Source: Marinomonas profundimaris
Lineage (GTDB): Bacteria; Pseudomonadota; Gammaproteobacteria; Pseudomonadales; Marinomonadaceae
DNA: 64,000 bases
Assembly: GCF_000508165.1 (NCBI RefSeq)
Contig: NZ_AYOZ01000011.1
Location: 1-64,000, forward strand
Reading direction: 5' to 3'
Part shown: positions 37,013 to 45,485 of the stretch, one piece after another
Position numbering within the stretch: position 1 is the stretch's first letter
Layout: each line of letters starts with the position of its first letter
Notes under the pieces: model-generated
Database searches by the model: none
Told to the model about the DNA's origin: nothing
Seen by the model: the letters and a program-made list of their open reading frames with translations, nothing else
Program-made: the position numbers and the translations under genes

Positions 37013-37633
37013 GTGAATAAAACCATCGTTCTAGCCAGCAACAATGCCGGTAAAATAAATGAATTCAATGCGTTACTCAGTGATATGGGCATCGACGTCA
37101 AACCGCAAAGTGACTTTAACGTCGAAGAAGCCGAAGAAAACGGCTTAAGCTTTATTGAGAATGCTATTTTGAAAGCGCGCAATGCGTGTGCTCAAACTGG
37201 CTTGCCTGCGTTGGCCGATGATTCCGGCATTGAAGTGGATTATCTCGATGGCGCGCCGGGCATTTATTCGGCGCGTTTTGCGGGCGAACATGGCAACAAC
37301 GACGCAAACAACGCATTGCTCTTGGAAAAGCTAGACGGCGTTGCCGAACAAGATCGCACCGCCCGCTTCCATTGCGTTTTGGCTTATATGCGCCATAAAG
37401 ACGATCCAACACCCCACGTATTTCACGGCGTTTGGGAAGGCCGTATCATGACCTCAAACGAAGGCCTAGAAGGCTTTGGTTACGACCCTGTCTTTTACGT
37501 GCCAGAGTGCGGCTGCAGCGCAGCCAGCTTACCGAAAGAAATCAAAAACCAAATCAGCCATCGCGCAAAAGCACTCAAACAACTTTTTACCGCGTTTCAA
37601 CAAGGTGATGTTCCGTTGAGTAACCCATTGTGA
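37013..37633 (+). CDS. rdgB: XTP/dITP pyrophosphatase (RdgB/HAM1)
   Basis: Removes deaminated purine nucleotides (XTP, ITP, dITP) from the pool. 206 aa. 'IVLASNNAGKINEFNALL' is the N-terminal substrate loop, 'ALADDSGIEVDYLDGAPGIY' carries the metal-binding Asp residues, and 'GFGYDPVFYVPE' and 'ISHRAKAL' complete the set. The start is GTG with AGAGGAA six bases upstream. The stop overlaps the GTG of hemW. Confidence 0.95.
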   Translation: MNKTIVLASNNAGKINEFNALLSDMGIDVKPQSDFNVEEAEENGLSFIENAILKARNACAQTGLPALADDSGIEVDYLDGAPGIYSARFAGEHGNNDANNALLLEKLDGVAEQDRTARFHCVLAYMRHKDDPTPHVFHGVWEGRIMTSNEGLEGFGYDPVFYVPECGCSAASLPKEIKNQISHRAKALKQLFTAFQQGDVPLSNPL

Positions 37634-38799
37634 GCAACCTTTTGCCTCCGCTGAGTCTGTATATACATTTGCCTTGGTGTGTACGGAAATGCCCTTATTG
37701 TGATTTCAACTCCCATCAAGCGGACCGTTTTGAAACCAATGGCAAGCTGCCAGAAGACGCTTATTTAGCACAATTGCTCGCAGACTTAGACGCCGACTTA
37801 CCTTATGTTGCTGGTCGCCCAATCCAAACGGCGTTTATCGGTGGCGGCACGCCAAGCTTAATGAGCGAAGACTTTTACTATCGTTTGATGGACGCTTTAC
37901 GCGAAAAGTTAACCTGGGTTGATGGCGCGGAAATCACCATGGAAGCCAATCCAGGTACGTTTGAGCAGGAAAAATTCAGCCATTTTCGTCAAGCGGGCAT
38001 CAATCGACTTTCTATTGGGATTCAAAGTTTCCAGCCAAACCTGTTGAAAACCCTAGGAAGAATCCACAACCGAGAAGAAGCCATACACGCTGTGGATAAG
38101 TCGAGAGCCGCTGGCTTCGACAATATTAACCTCGATTTGATGCATGGCTTACCTGATCAAAGCCTAGAGATGGCCATGGAAGACTTGTCTCTTGCCATCG
38201 AACTGAACCCTGAACACTTGTCTTGGTATCAGCTCACCATCGAACCCAACACCGAATTTTATCGCCGCCCTCCTACCCTGCCAGAAGACAATACCTTGTG
38301 GGGCATTCAGGACGAAGGTCAAGCGCTGCTCGCTCAGCATGGTTATGCGCAATATGAAGTCTCTGCCAACTCGAAAAAAGATCGCCGCGCAGCACACAAT
38401 CTCAACTATTGGCGCTTTGGCGATTACATCGGCATTGGTGCGGGAGCACACGGAAAGATCACATTACTTAATGGTCAAATATTTCGTACACGAAAGACAC
38501 GACACCCAAATCATTACTTAAATAATCTACCAGAAGCCTTGGCCATCAAAGACGCCATCGAGCAAGCAGATTTACCGCTTGAGTTTATGATGAACCGCTT
38601 ACGCTTATTTGAAACGTTTGATTTAAAAGATTATGAACGCTTCACTTACCAAAAAGTACCAAACTTTCTAATAAATGCCTGCGAAACAGCATTAAAGCAA
38701 GGATTGTTAGAGACCAATGAATGGCAAAATCAGCGCATTAAAACCACAGAAAAAGGCAAATTATTCCTCAATGAATTGCTGGAACTCTTCCTTCCTTAG
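37630..38799 (+). CDS. hemW: Radical SAM heme chaperone HemW
   Basis: 389-aa radical SAM protein that binds and delivers heme and is often misannotated as coproporphyrinogen dehydrogenase. The cluster motif is C17xxxC21xxC24 in 'CVRKCPYCDFNSH'. Others are 'IGGGTPSLM', 'NRLSIGIQSFQ', 'INLDLMHGLPDQ' and the C-terminal HemN-type domain 'PLEFMMNRLRL'. It lacks the extra N-terminal region of true HemN. GTG start overlapping the rdgB stop by 4 bases, the usual rdgB-hemW pair. Confidence 0.94.
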   Translation: MSNLLPPLSLYIHLPWCVRKCPYCDFNSHQADRFETNGKLPEDAYLAQLLADLDADLPYVAGRPIQTAFIGGGTPSLMSEDFYYRLMDALREKLTWVDGAEITMEANPGTFEQEKFSHFRQAGINRLSIGIQSFQPNLLKTLGRIHNREEAIHAVDKSRAAGFDNINLDLMHGLPDQSLEMAMEDLSLAIELNPEHLSWYQLTIEPNTEFYRRPPTLPEDNTLWGIQDEGQALLAQHGYAQYEVSANSKKDRRAAHNLNYWRFGDYIGIGAGAHGKITLLNGQIFRTRKTRHPNHYLNNLPEALAIKDAIEQADLPLEFMMNRLRLFETFDLKDYERFTYQKVPNFLINACETALKQGLLETNEWQNQRIKTTEKGKLFLNELLELFLP

Positions 38800-39233
38800 C
38801 CTGTCGTTTTGTTTACTATAATTTGACATCTAACTAAATTGATGTAACCCTTGCGTGGTTAAGAACAAAAAAAGGCCATCTTTGATGGTCTTTTTTTGTT
38901 CTATTGGAAGTGTAAAATCTAGTGTGTTTTTCAATAGAGAATGTCTTTTCAAACACCAAAACAAAGCTGTCGCTTTATTCCTTTTTTAGCAAGGTCATCT
39001 TTCTCAACAGGCCGCCAAACTCTTATTGGATACAGCGTCAAACAAGCTGCGTTGCAACCTCTACAACGTTAGATGATCAATCCATTGCTGAAATGGAACA
39101 ATATACGTCGTATTAAGAACAACCTGACAGTGGAAATACTTTTAGTGTTGGATTAACGAAATTGTATAAAAAACGTTCAGGTTTGTTTTCGTTTAGATAA
39201 ATTGGAAAATTTCACTTATACAGGAGAGTATTT
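38800..39233 (+). other. Gap between hemW and the BCCT gene
   Basis: 434 bases. The hemW terminator is at 38862-38902. The remaining A+T-rich 330 bases hold the BCCT promoter region and a good ribosome site (CAGGAGAG) at 39221-39228. I see no clear -35/-10 pair, operator or RNA gene. The short frame at 38922-39116 has no recognisable features. Confidence 0.4.
38862..38902 (+). terminator. Terminator after hemW
   Basis: AGAACAAAAAAAGGCCATC pairs with GATGGTCTTTTTTTGTTCT (38862-38880 with 38884-38902), a 19-bp stem with one G-U pair and a tight loop. A- and T-tracts on both sides allow action in both directions. Confidence 0.85.
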
Positions 39234-40817
39234 ATGAGTAATAAAGTACCTGACAGTGGTCGGGCAGAATACAACACATCGTACAAAGTAGGACAAGATA
39301 ACGTACAATTTCTTGGGCTAGATGTACTTAACCCTGTATTCAGCACAAGCGCCATCATCATTTTTGCATTCATCTTAGGCAGTATCTTATTCCCTGCTGA
39401 TGCTAGTGCACTTTTATCAGGAGCAAAAAGCTGGTCAATCAATAATTTTGATTGGTTCTTTATGGTCTCTGGTAATATTTTTGTTCTTTTCTGCCTACTA
39501 TTGATTGCCCTTCCTCTCGGGAAGATTCGCCTTGGTGGAACAGAAGCAAAAGCAGAACACTCAACCATCACGTGGTTTTCGATGCTGTTCGCCGCAGGCA
39601 TGGGTATTGGCTTAATGTTCTGGAGTGTTGCAGAACCTGTTGCCTATTACACCGGCTGGTACGGTACGCCATTTGACGTCGTTGCAAACACACCAGAAGC
39701 AAAAGACGCGGCCATGGGCGCAACCATGTTCCATTGGGGTCTTCATCCTTGGGCAATTTATGCGGTTGTCGGCCTTTCTTTGGCGTTCTTCGCGTACAAC
39801 AAAGGCTTGCCTCTGACGATTCGTTCTGCTTTTTACCCGTTATTCGGTGAGAAAGTATGGGGCGGAATTGGTCACGTAATCGACGTTATTTCGGTCATCG
39901 CGACGATCTTTGGTTTGGCAACATCCCTTGGTTTTGGCGCGCAACAAGCCACCAGCGGCCTGCACTTTTTGTTTGGTATTCCCAATACATTAATGACGCA
40001 AATCGTGGTGATTATTGCCGTAACGGCCGTCGCGATTATTTCGGTAGCTCGTGGCCTAGAAGGCGGCGTTAAGCTTCTGTCTAACGTCAACATGATCATT
40101 GCAGCGGCTCTGGCGTTGTTTATTGTGATCGTGGGTAACACGGGCGCTATTTTTGCGGCAATGGGTTCTTTCTTCTTGAGCTATGTTGAAAATATCATTC
40201 CGCTCAGTAACTGGATTGGCCGTGAAGACGAAACCTTCTACCACGGGTGGACAGTGTTCTACTGGGCTTGGTGGATTTCCTGGTCACCATTTGTCGGCAT
40301 GTTTATCGCCCGCGTTTCTCGTGGTCGTACCGTACGTGAATTCATTGTTGCTGTGCTATTAGTACCAACCGTTGTGTCTCTTGTTTGGATGTCTATTTTC
40401 GGTGGTTCTGCACTAGAACAAGTTGAAAATGGCGTCGGCGCATTGGCCAATGGCATTACTGATTCGTCGCTTGCAATGTTCCAAATGTTCGCTAGCTTGC
40501 CGCTTACGTCTATCACGTCGTTCGTGGGTATTATTCTAGTATTGGTCTTCTTCGTTACCTCTTCTGATTCGGGTTCTTTGGTTATCGACGGCATCACCGC
40601 TGGTGGTAAAACCGATGCACCGATGATTCAGCGTGTATTCTGGGCCGTTCTAGAAGGTATCATTGCGATCGCTCTCCTTGTTGGTGGCGGTTCTGAAGCA
40701 CTGGGTGCGATTCAAGCAGCAGCCATCACGATTGGCTTACCGTTTACCTTGCTCATGCTGGTCATGTGTGTGAGTTTGTGGAAAGGGTTACACAGCGATA
40801 TTCACCTTTATAAATAA
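39234..40817 (+). CDS. BCCT-family betaine/choline/carnitine-type transporter
   Basis: 527-aa inner-membrane secondary carrier with about 12 membrane segments. Family motifs are 'MGIGLMFWSVAEPV' and the aromatic substrate-site helix 'FYWAWWISWSPFVGMFIARV' followed by 'SRGRTVREF'. Uses sodium or proton gradients to take up compatible solutes such as glycine betaine. It is typical of marine bacteria, and some relatives carry DMSP. The cytoplasmic C-terminus is very short (about 10 residues after the last helix), so the osmosensory tail known in BetP is absent. The substrate is not determined. Confidence 0.92.
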   Translation: MSNKVPDSGRAEYNTSYKVGQDNVQFLGLDVLNPVFSTSAIIIFAFILGSILFPADASALLSGAKSWSINNFDWFFMVSGNIFVLFCLLLIALPLGKIRLGGTEAKAEHSTITWFSMLFAAGMGIGLMFWSVAEPVAYYTGWYGTPFDVVANTPEAKDAAMGATMFHWGLHPWAIYAVVGLSLAFFAYNKGLPLTIRSAFYPLFGEKVWGGIGHVIDVISVIATIFGLATSLGFGAQQATSGLHFLFGIPNTLMTQIVVIIAVTAVAIISVARGLEGGVKLLSNVNMIIAAALALFIVIVGNTGAIFAAMGSFFLSYVENIIPLSNWIGREDETFYHGWTVFYWAWWISWSPFVGMFIARVSRGRTVREFIVAVLLVPTVVSLVWMSIFGGSALEQVENGVGALANGITDSSLAMFQMFASLPLTSITSFVGIILVLVFFVTSSDSGSLVIDGITAGGKTDAPMIQRVFWAVLEGIIAIALLVGGGSEALGAIQAAAITIGLPFTLLMLVMCVSLWKGLHSDIHLYK

Positions 40818-40846
40818 GTATTCCTTTATAAAGTAATATCTTTTTT

Positions 40847-40891
40847 AAAAAACAACGCGAATGGCCATGGCAGTTCGCGTTGTTTTTTTTT
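40847..40891 (+). terminator. Terminator after the BCCT gene
   Basis: AACAACGCGAA / TTCGCGTTGTT with flanking A- and T-tracts (40847-40861 with 40874-40891) and a 12-base loop. Its 3' arm doubles as the -35 region of the next gene's promoter. Confidence 0.9.
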
Positions 40892-40908
40892 GGCAAATAC
40901 TCTATTAT
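40880..40908 (+). promoter_or_regulatory. Promoter of the Mn riboswitch transcript
   Basis: TTGTTT (40880-40885), a 17-base spacer and TATTAT (40903-40908). Predicted start near 40915, immediately before the first stem of the riboswitch. The -35 box lies in the 3' arm and T-tract of the BCCT terminator. Confidence 0.6.
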
Positions 40909-40911
40909 CAG

Positions 40912-41055
40912 CGCCTTCTTAGGGGAGTAATCTTCTTTGCATATACAATTTTTTGTACTGCAAAGATTCTTTGTCAACATAATTGAGCCTCACGCTCGTG
41001 GCAAAGAAGTCCTGATACGATGCAAATCGACAGGATTGGTGAGACTTAAGACAAC
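40912..41055 (+). ncRNA. yybP-ykoY manganese riboswitch aptamer
   Basis: Conserved yybP-ykoY (Mn2+) elements occur in order: GGGGAGTA at 40922-40929, GTCAACATA at about 40973-40981, and GGTGAGACTT at about 41038-41047. P1 can form between TCTTA (40917-40921) and TAAGA (41047-41051), and a stem with TTTGCA / TGCAAA lies between the first two blocks. The gene below is a GDT1/UPF0016 membrane protein, the family of the Vibrio Mn exporter MneA, which such riboswitches control. Recognised by eye, not by a covariance model. Confidence 0.82.
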
Positions 41056-41065
41056 GACTTGGCTC

Positions 41066-41110
41066 AGGTGGGCACAGGTTATTGTCTTATGTTTTATAGC
41101 CCACCTAGGA
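41066..41110 (+). promoter_or_regulatory. Expression-platform hairpin of the Mn riboswitch
   Basis: AGGTGGGC (41066-41073) pairs perfectly with GCCCACCT (41099-41106), directly abutting AGGA (41107-41110), the only ribosome-site candidate before the ATG at 41122. No U-tract follows, so control would be at translation rather than termination. Confidence 0.6.
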
Positions 41111-41121
41111 CCTATCAAAAA

Positions 41122-41688
41122 ATGGAAGCTCTCGTCACTTCTATCTCTACCGTTGCTCTTGCTGAAATGGGCGATAAAACCCAACTTTTAGCGTTATTTC
41201 TTGCCACTCGTTTTGCGTCTAAAATGTCAATTGTGATGGGCATTCTTTTTGCCACGCTATTCAATCATCTTTTATCCGCTTGGCTTGGTGTCGAAATCGC
41301 TCGTTGGATTCCCGAAAGTGCCATCAGTTGGATTGTGGGCTTAAGCTTTATCGCTGTTGGATTGTGGTTATTGATCCCAGACAAAGACGACAGCGAAGAA
41401 AATAGCATGCTGAAATACGGAGCGTTTGGCGCAACCTTTGTGTTGTTCTTCCTTGCTGAAATTGGCGACAAAACGCAAATCGCCACGGTTTTATTAGGCG
41501 CTCACTATGGCAGTGTGTGGATGGTCTTGCTAGGCTCAACCTTAGGCATGATGTTAGCAAATGTGCCGGTTGTGTTTGCAGGTCGGTGGATAATGGACAA
41601 AATTAATGCCGATCGAACCAGACAACTCGCCTGTTTGCTCTTCCTTATCATGGGTGTCATCACGATAGCGTCGCCGCTGTTGTCATAA
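41122..41688 (+). CDS. mneA: GDT1/UPF0016-family cation exporter (MneA-like manganese exporter)
   Basis: 188 aa from the ATG at 41122. The frame continues upstream to a TTG, but that stretch is riboswitch. Two copies of the family motif E-x-G-D-K-T/S occur, 'ALAEMGDKTQLLALFLATR' near residue 10 and 'FLAEIGDKTQIATVLLG' near residue 112, each opening a three-helix repeat. The motifs line the cation path in Gdt1/TMEM165. With the Mn riboswitch upstream, Mn2+ efflux across the inner membrane is the likely job. 13 bases separate it from the next gene. Confidence 0.85.
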   Translation: MEALVTSISTVALAEMGDKTQLLALFLATRFASKMSIVMGILFATLFNHLLSAWLGVEIARWIPESAISWIVGLSFIAVGLWLLIPDKDDSEENSMLKYGAFGATFVLFFLAEIGDKTQIATVLLGAHYGSVWMVLLGSTLGMMLANVPVVFAGRWIMDKINADRTRQLACLLFLIMGVITIASPLLS

Positions 41689-41701
41689 CTAGGATTATGA
41701 G

Positions 41702-43546
41702 ATGGATGTTGAATTAACCGAAATACTCGAAGCACTGTGTCAGCACGCTCCGTTCAATGAGATAGCAGAAGACCCGCAACTCAACGACATGAGTAAAGAA
41801 ATAGAAGTCCAATATGTTCGAGCGGGTGAATGGGTAATCGCACCAAGCACGTTGAACAATACACTCTACTTTATTCGTAGCGGCGCCATTGAGGTGCTAA
41901 ACAAAGAGGAAAAGTTAATTCGACGCATGAACGAAGGCGAGCTATTTGGTTACGCTTCTCTTTTACGAGGCGGGAACTCCTCGCAATCCATGCGCACCAT
42001 AGAAGACAGTTTGCTGTATTGCATTCCCGCCCGGTGGTTTCGCAAACTGTATGAGGAAAACGATAATTTTTCCGACTTTTTTGAGCTCACTCGAGAAGCG
42101 CGCTTGCGTACCGCGATGGTGTCTCAAAGCTCTGACGTGTCTTTAATGACGTGTCCTGTTGTCAGCTTATTAAGAAGGCCGCCGATCAGCACACCGATGG
42201 ATTCCAACATTCGTTTAGCCGCACAAATCATGTCGGAAAACCGCATCTCTAGTTTGCTAATTACCGATAAAAACGAACTCATCGGCATTGTCACAGACCA
42301 AGATTTGCGCACGCGAGCCGTGGCGAATGGCCTTGCTTATGACACGCCAGTTGCCGACATCATGACGCGAGATCCGATTGTCATGGACAGCCTCGACTTT
42401 GCATCCGAAGCCGTATTGAAAATGATGTCGCGCAATATTCATCATATTCCGATCATGAAAGCAGGTCGCCCAATCGGCGTTATTAATCTCGGCGACATCG
42501 TGCAAAAAGAAAGTCATGGCAGCGTCTATCTGATCAGCGATATTCTCAAACAAAATGACATTCAAGGCTTACAAGCCATCAGTCATAAAATGACACACAC
42601 GTTTAATCAGCTCGTCGTCGCGGATGCGAATACACAAATGATCGGCAATGCCATGTCACACATTGGCATCACCTTTGTAAAACGCCTCTTACAACTTGCC
42701 GAAGAAAAATTTGGCCCTGCACCTGTGCCCTATTGTTTTATTACCCTCGGCTCACAAGCCAGAGAAGAACAAACCATTAAAACAGACCAAGACAATGCGA
42801 TGATTTTAAGCGATGAGTACGACGAGCAGCAACACGGCGAGTACTTCAACAAGCTGAGCGACTGGGTTTGCCACAACCTAGACCTTTGCGGTTATGCGCT
42901 CTGTACTGGCGACATCATGGCCTCTAATCCGCGCTGGCGTCAGCCGCTCAAAGTATGGAAAGAAAATTTCAGCGATTGGATTAAAAAGCCAAAAGCAGAA
43001 ACCTTACTGCATCTGTCTATCTTCTTTGACTTAAGAGGCATCTACGGAGACAACGCCTTAGCCAAGCAGCTGAACCAACACATACGCCAAGAAGCCAAAC
43101 AGCATCCTCGTTTCTTAAGCCATATGGCGCGTAATACCAGTCAACGCAAGCCGCCACTGGGCTTTTTCAGACAATTCGTATTGGATGGCGAAGGCAAACA
43201 GTCACGTACGTTCAACCTCAAAGAAAGAGGCATTTCGCCGATTATCGACATCGTTCGAGTGCATGCGCTGGCGTGTGGCAGTGATCGACTCAATACCTTG
43301 GAACGCCTCAAAGACATAGAAGCCGCCGGCTTACTGCCTGCCGGTCGTGCCAAAGATTTGGCCTTGGCATTAGAAATGATCGGGCTGGTTCGGATTCGGA
43401 GCCAAAAAGACCAAATCGAAGCGGGAGAAGAACCCACGAACCACGTCAACCCTGAAAACTTGTCGTCTTTCGAAAAGCGACACTTACGAGACGCTTTTCA
43501 GATTGTTGCTCGTCAGCAAGAATTTATTAAATTTCGCTACGCCTAA
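41702..43546 (+). CDS. CNB-CBS-DUF294 putative nucleotidyltransferase signalling protein
   Basis: 614 aa. A cyclic-nucleotide-binding-like beta-roll covers about 20-135 ('LYFIRSGAIEVLNKEEKLI'). Two CBS domains follow at about 155-275 ('MSENRISSLLITDKNELIGI', 'GRPIGVINLGDIV'). Then comes a GlnD-type nucleotidyltransferase core with 'LGSQAREEQTIKTDQDNAM' near 350-368, holding the GS...D.D metal motif, and a C-terminal DUF294 helical region to 614. The set suggests a cytoplasmic protein that senses adenylates and modifies a target. It is usually paired with a DEDDh exonuclease gene, found here 27 bases downstream. The target is unknown. Confidence 0.85.
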   Translation: MDVELTEILEALCQHAPFNEIAEDPQLNDMSKEIEVQYVRAGEWVIAPSTLNNTLYFIRSGAIEVLNKEEKLIRRMNEGELFGYASLLRGGNSSQSMRTIEDSLLYCIPARWFRKLYEENDNFSDFFELTREARLRTAMVSQSSDVSLMTCPVVSLLRRPPISTPMDSNIRLAAQIMSENRISSLLITDKNELIGIVTDQDLRTRAVANGLAYDTPVADIMTRDPIVMDSLDFASEAVLKMMSRNIHHIPIMKAGRPIGVINLGDIVQKESHGSVYLISDILKQNDIQGLQAISHKMTHTFNQLVVADANTQMIGNAMSHIGITFVKRLLQLAEEKFGPAPVPYCFITLGSQAREEQTIKTDQDNAMILSDEYDEQQHGEYFNKLSDWVCHNLDLCGYALCTGDIMASNPRWRQPLKVWKENFSDWIKKPKAETLLHLSIFFDLRGIYGDNALAKQLNQHIRQEAKQHPRFLSHMARNTSQRKPPLGFFRQFVLDGEGKQSRTFNLKERGISPIIDIVRVHALACGSDRLNTLERLKDIEAAGLLPAGRAKDLALALEMIGLVRIRSQKDQIEAGEEPTNHVNPENLSSFEKRHLRDAFQIVARQQEFIKFRYA

Positions 43547-43573
43547 ACGCGCTACTAACTTGAGAGGTCATCC

Positions 43574-44275
43574 GTGAGCCACCAAACCAAAGACGACATC
43601 CAAGACTGGCAAATCATGTTCGCAGAATGGGCCGAAGAAGCCCCAGAAGGACCACTAAAGCGCTATTATCAAGCAGGCATAGTGGCGCCGAATACCGCCT
43701 TGAAAGACACTCCATTGCTGGCATTGGATTTGGAAACCACGGGGTTAGACCCAAGTAAAGATGAAATTATCAGTCTGGGATTAATACCGCTCAACCACAA
43801 AACCATTCGTTGCCAAGGGGCAAAATATTGGATGGCAAAACCGGAGCGCGCGCTCAATTCCGAGTCCGTTACCATCCACGAAATCACTCACACAGAATTA
43901 GCGGAAGCTCCCACGCTAGAAGCGATTTTAGACGACATATTATTGGCGATGGCAAAGCAGGTTGTTGTTGTGCATTGTGTCGCCATTGAGCGGCAGTTCT
44001 TACTCAATGCGGCCATGGAAATATACGGCTATCCGTTCTATTTTCCCGTCCTCGATACCATGGACATTGAGCGCCAAGCCACTTTCAAACCATGGTGGAA
44101 ACGTTTTGGCAGAGCGCCTTCGTTACGGTTAGACGCGTGCCGCCAGCGCTATCACTTGCCTCGGTACAAGGCACATCACGCGCTAACAGATGCCCTGTCT
44201 TCCGCTGAACTCTTACAAGCACAAATTGCCTATCATCTTGACCCTAACGCCGATATTTCAAACTACTGGCTCTAG
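43574..44275 (+). CDS. DEDDh-family 3'-5' exonuclease (DNA polymerase III epsilon-like)
   Basis: 233 aa. Exo I is 'LLALDLETTGLD' with Asp and Glu near residues 51-53. Exo III is 'YKAHHALTDALSSAELL' with the catalytic His and Asp near 200-206. Exo II differs from the usual HNxxFD: here it reads 'VHCVAIERQFL', with Glu where Asp is expected. The N-terminal 45 residues are a helical extension absent from DnaQ. GTG start with GAGAGG upstream. Probably co-transcribed with the DUF294 protein. The 14-base gap to the convergent aglR gene has no clear terminator. Confidence 0.85.
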   Translation: MSHQTKDDIQDWQIMFAEWAEEAPEGPLKRYYQAGIVAPNTALKDTPLLALDLETTGLDPSKDEIISLGLIPLNHKTIRCQGAKYWMAKPERALNSESVTIHEITHTELAEAPTLEAILDDILLAMAKQVVVVHCVAIERQFLLNAAMEIYGYPFYFPVLDTMDIERQATFKPWWKRFGRAPSLRLDACRQRYHLPRYKAHHALTDALSSAELLQAQIAYHLDPNADISNYWL

Positions 44276-44289
44276 CGCCATGAGCAGTA

Positions 44290-45366
44290 TTACGCCAGTG
44301 CAGGCTCAATAACCAAAGGGCAACTTTCACGAACAATCAGCTCCGTCTCAAGCACCACATCCTTTGCTTCACGCAGTCCTAAAAACACTTCAGCGGCGAC
44401 ACGGCCTTTCTCCACCGTTTGTTGATGAATCGTGGTTATCGACGGGTGAATGTTTTCACTCTCGGCGATGCCATCGAATCCGACTACTTGTAAATCTTCC
44501 GGCACTCGCAACCCCATGTGCAATGCCGCTTGCACGGCGGCAATCGCAATACAATCACTCATGCACAACAAAAGTTGAGGACGACTTGCCATGCCGAGCG
44601 CTTCTCGTGCGGCTTGATAGGCTAACTTATGACTGTTTTCAGGAATGTTCCAAATGTGCTCGGAAGACACCGATATACCTTGCTCTTCCAACGCTTCAAA
44701 ATAGCCATAAAGACGCTGAATGGAAATGGAGGCCGCGCGATCAAACATTTCGTCTTCACGCACCCGACAAACTCGATCGGTATCCAAAAGGCTTAAACCT
44801 AAAATCGCCACGTTATCTGGCTTATGCGTCAATGCGTGGCGAGCAATTCGATACGCACCTCTGTGATTTTCAATGTTTACCGACGTCGTACCAGGAATGA
44901 AACTGTCGACGGTTATGATGTTTTTATTAGGCATTAACCAAGGCGCGTTGATGCATTGCTGTGGCTTATGGCCATAAACAATAAAGCCATCCACCATCGA
45001 CGATTGCATGCGACTTTGGGCGTCTTGTTCCACTTGATCGGAAGACAAGAGCAGCATGTTGTATTCATTGGCTTCAAACACTTCCGCCATGCCCTTCAGA
45101 AATTGATTTGCCACGGGATCGGTTAAGCTGTAGCTCAAATCATCCGACAACACCACGCCGACAATGCCCGTTCGACCCGTTCGCAAACTGCGCGCGGCGG
45201 CATTTGGGCCAAAGTAGCCCATTTTTTCGCACTCACTCAGAATGTTTTCGCGCAAATTAGCCGATAACTGATCCGGTCGATTGAAAGCATTCGAAATGGT
45301 GGCAGTAGAGACTTCAAGTCGATCTGCGACATCTTTTAACGTCAGTTTCTTTATGTCTTTCTTCAT
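44290..45366 (-). CDS. aglR: LacI-family transcriptional regulator of the alpha-glucoside operon
   Basis: 358 aa from the ATG at 45366. The longer frame uses a TTG with no ribosome site. The N-terminal helix-turn-helix 'LTLKDVADRLEVSTATISNAF' and hinge 'ARSLRTGRTGIVGVVLSDDL' are followed by a periplasmic-binding-protein-like sugar sensor domain ('LLCMSDCIAIAAVQAALHMG', 'VVGFDGIAES'). It is the last gene of the agl cluster in the same orientation, 120 bases after aglA with a weak hairpin at 45406-45430 between. Most likely a repressor released by an alpha-glucoside. A CG-centred candidate operator lies upstream of aglE. Confidence 0.85.
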   Translation of the reverse strand: MKKDIKKLTLKDVADRLEVSTATISNAFNRPDQLSANLRENILSECEKMGYFGPNAAARSLRTGRTGIVGVVLSDDLSYSLTDPVANQFLKGMAEVFEANEYNMLLLSSDQVEQDAQSRMQSSMVDGFIVYGHKPQQCINAPWLMPNKNIITVDSFIPGTTSVNIENHRGAYRIARHALTHKPDNVAILGLSLLDTDRVCRVREDEMFDRAASISIQRLYGYFEALEEQGISVSSEHIWNIPENSHKLAYQAAREALGMASRPQLLLCMSDCIAIAAVQAALHMGLRVPEDLQVVGFDGIAESENIHPSITTIHQQTVEKGRVAAEVFLGLREAKDVVLETELIVRESCPLVIEPALA

Positions 45367-45405
45367 ACAAACACTCACAACAACACAGCGTTTTTTTGCA
45401 AACAA

Positions 45406-45430
45406 GCCGATTTACAGGATGCAAATCGGC
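45406..45430 (-). terminator. Hairpin between aglA and aglR
   Basis: GCCGATTT / AAATCGGC, a perfect 8-bp stem with a 9-base loop and only a mixed T-rich tail on the minus strand. Weak terminator or processing site. Confidence 0.5.
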
Positions 45431-45485
45431 CCAGTTCAACAAAACCTGCTCTAAAAAAGTGGCGCCTCAGTGTCAGAGGGAAACG

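Noticed and set aside
38922..39116. 64-codon frame before the BCCT gene
   Set aside because: No ribosome site and no recognisable protein features. Probably non-coding.
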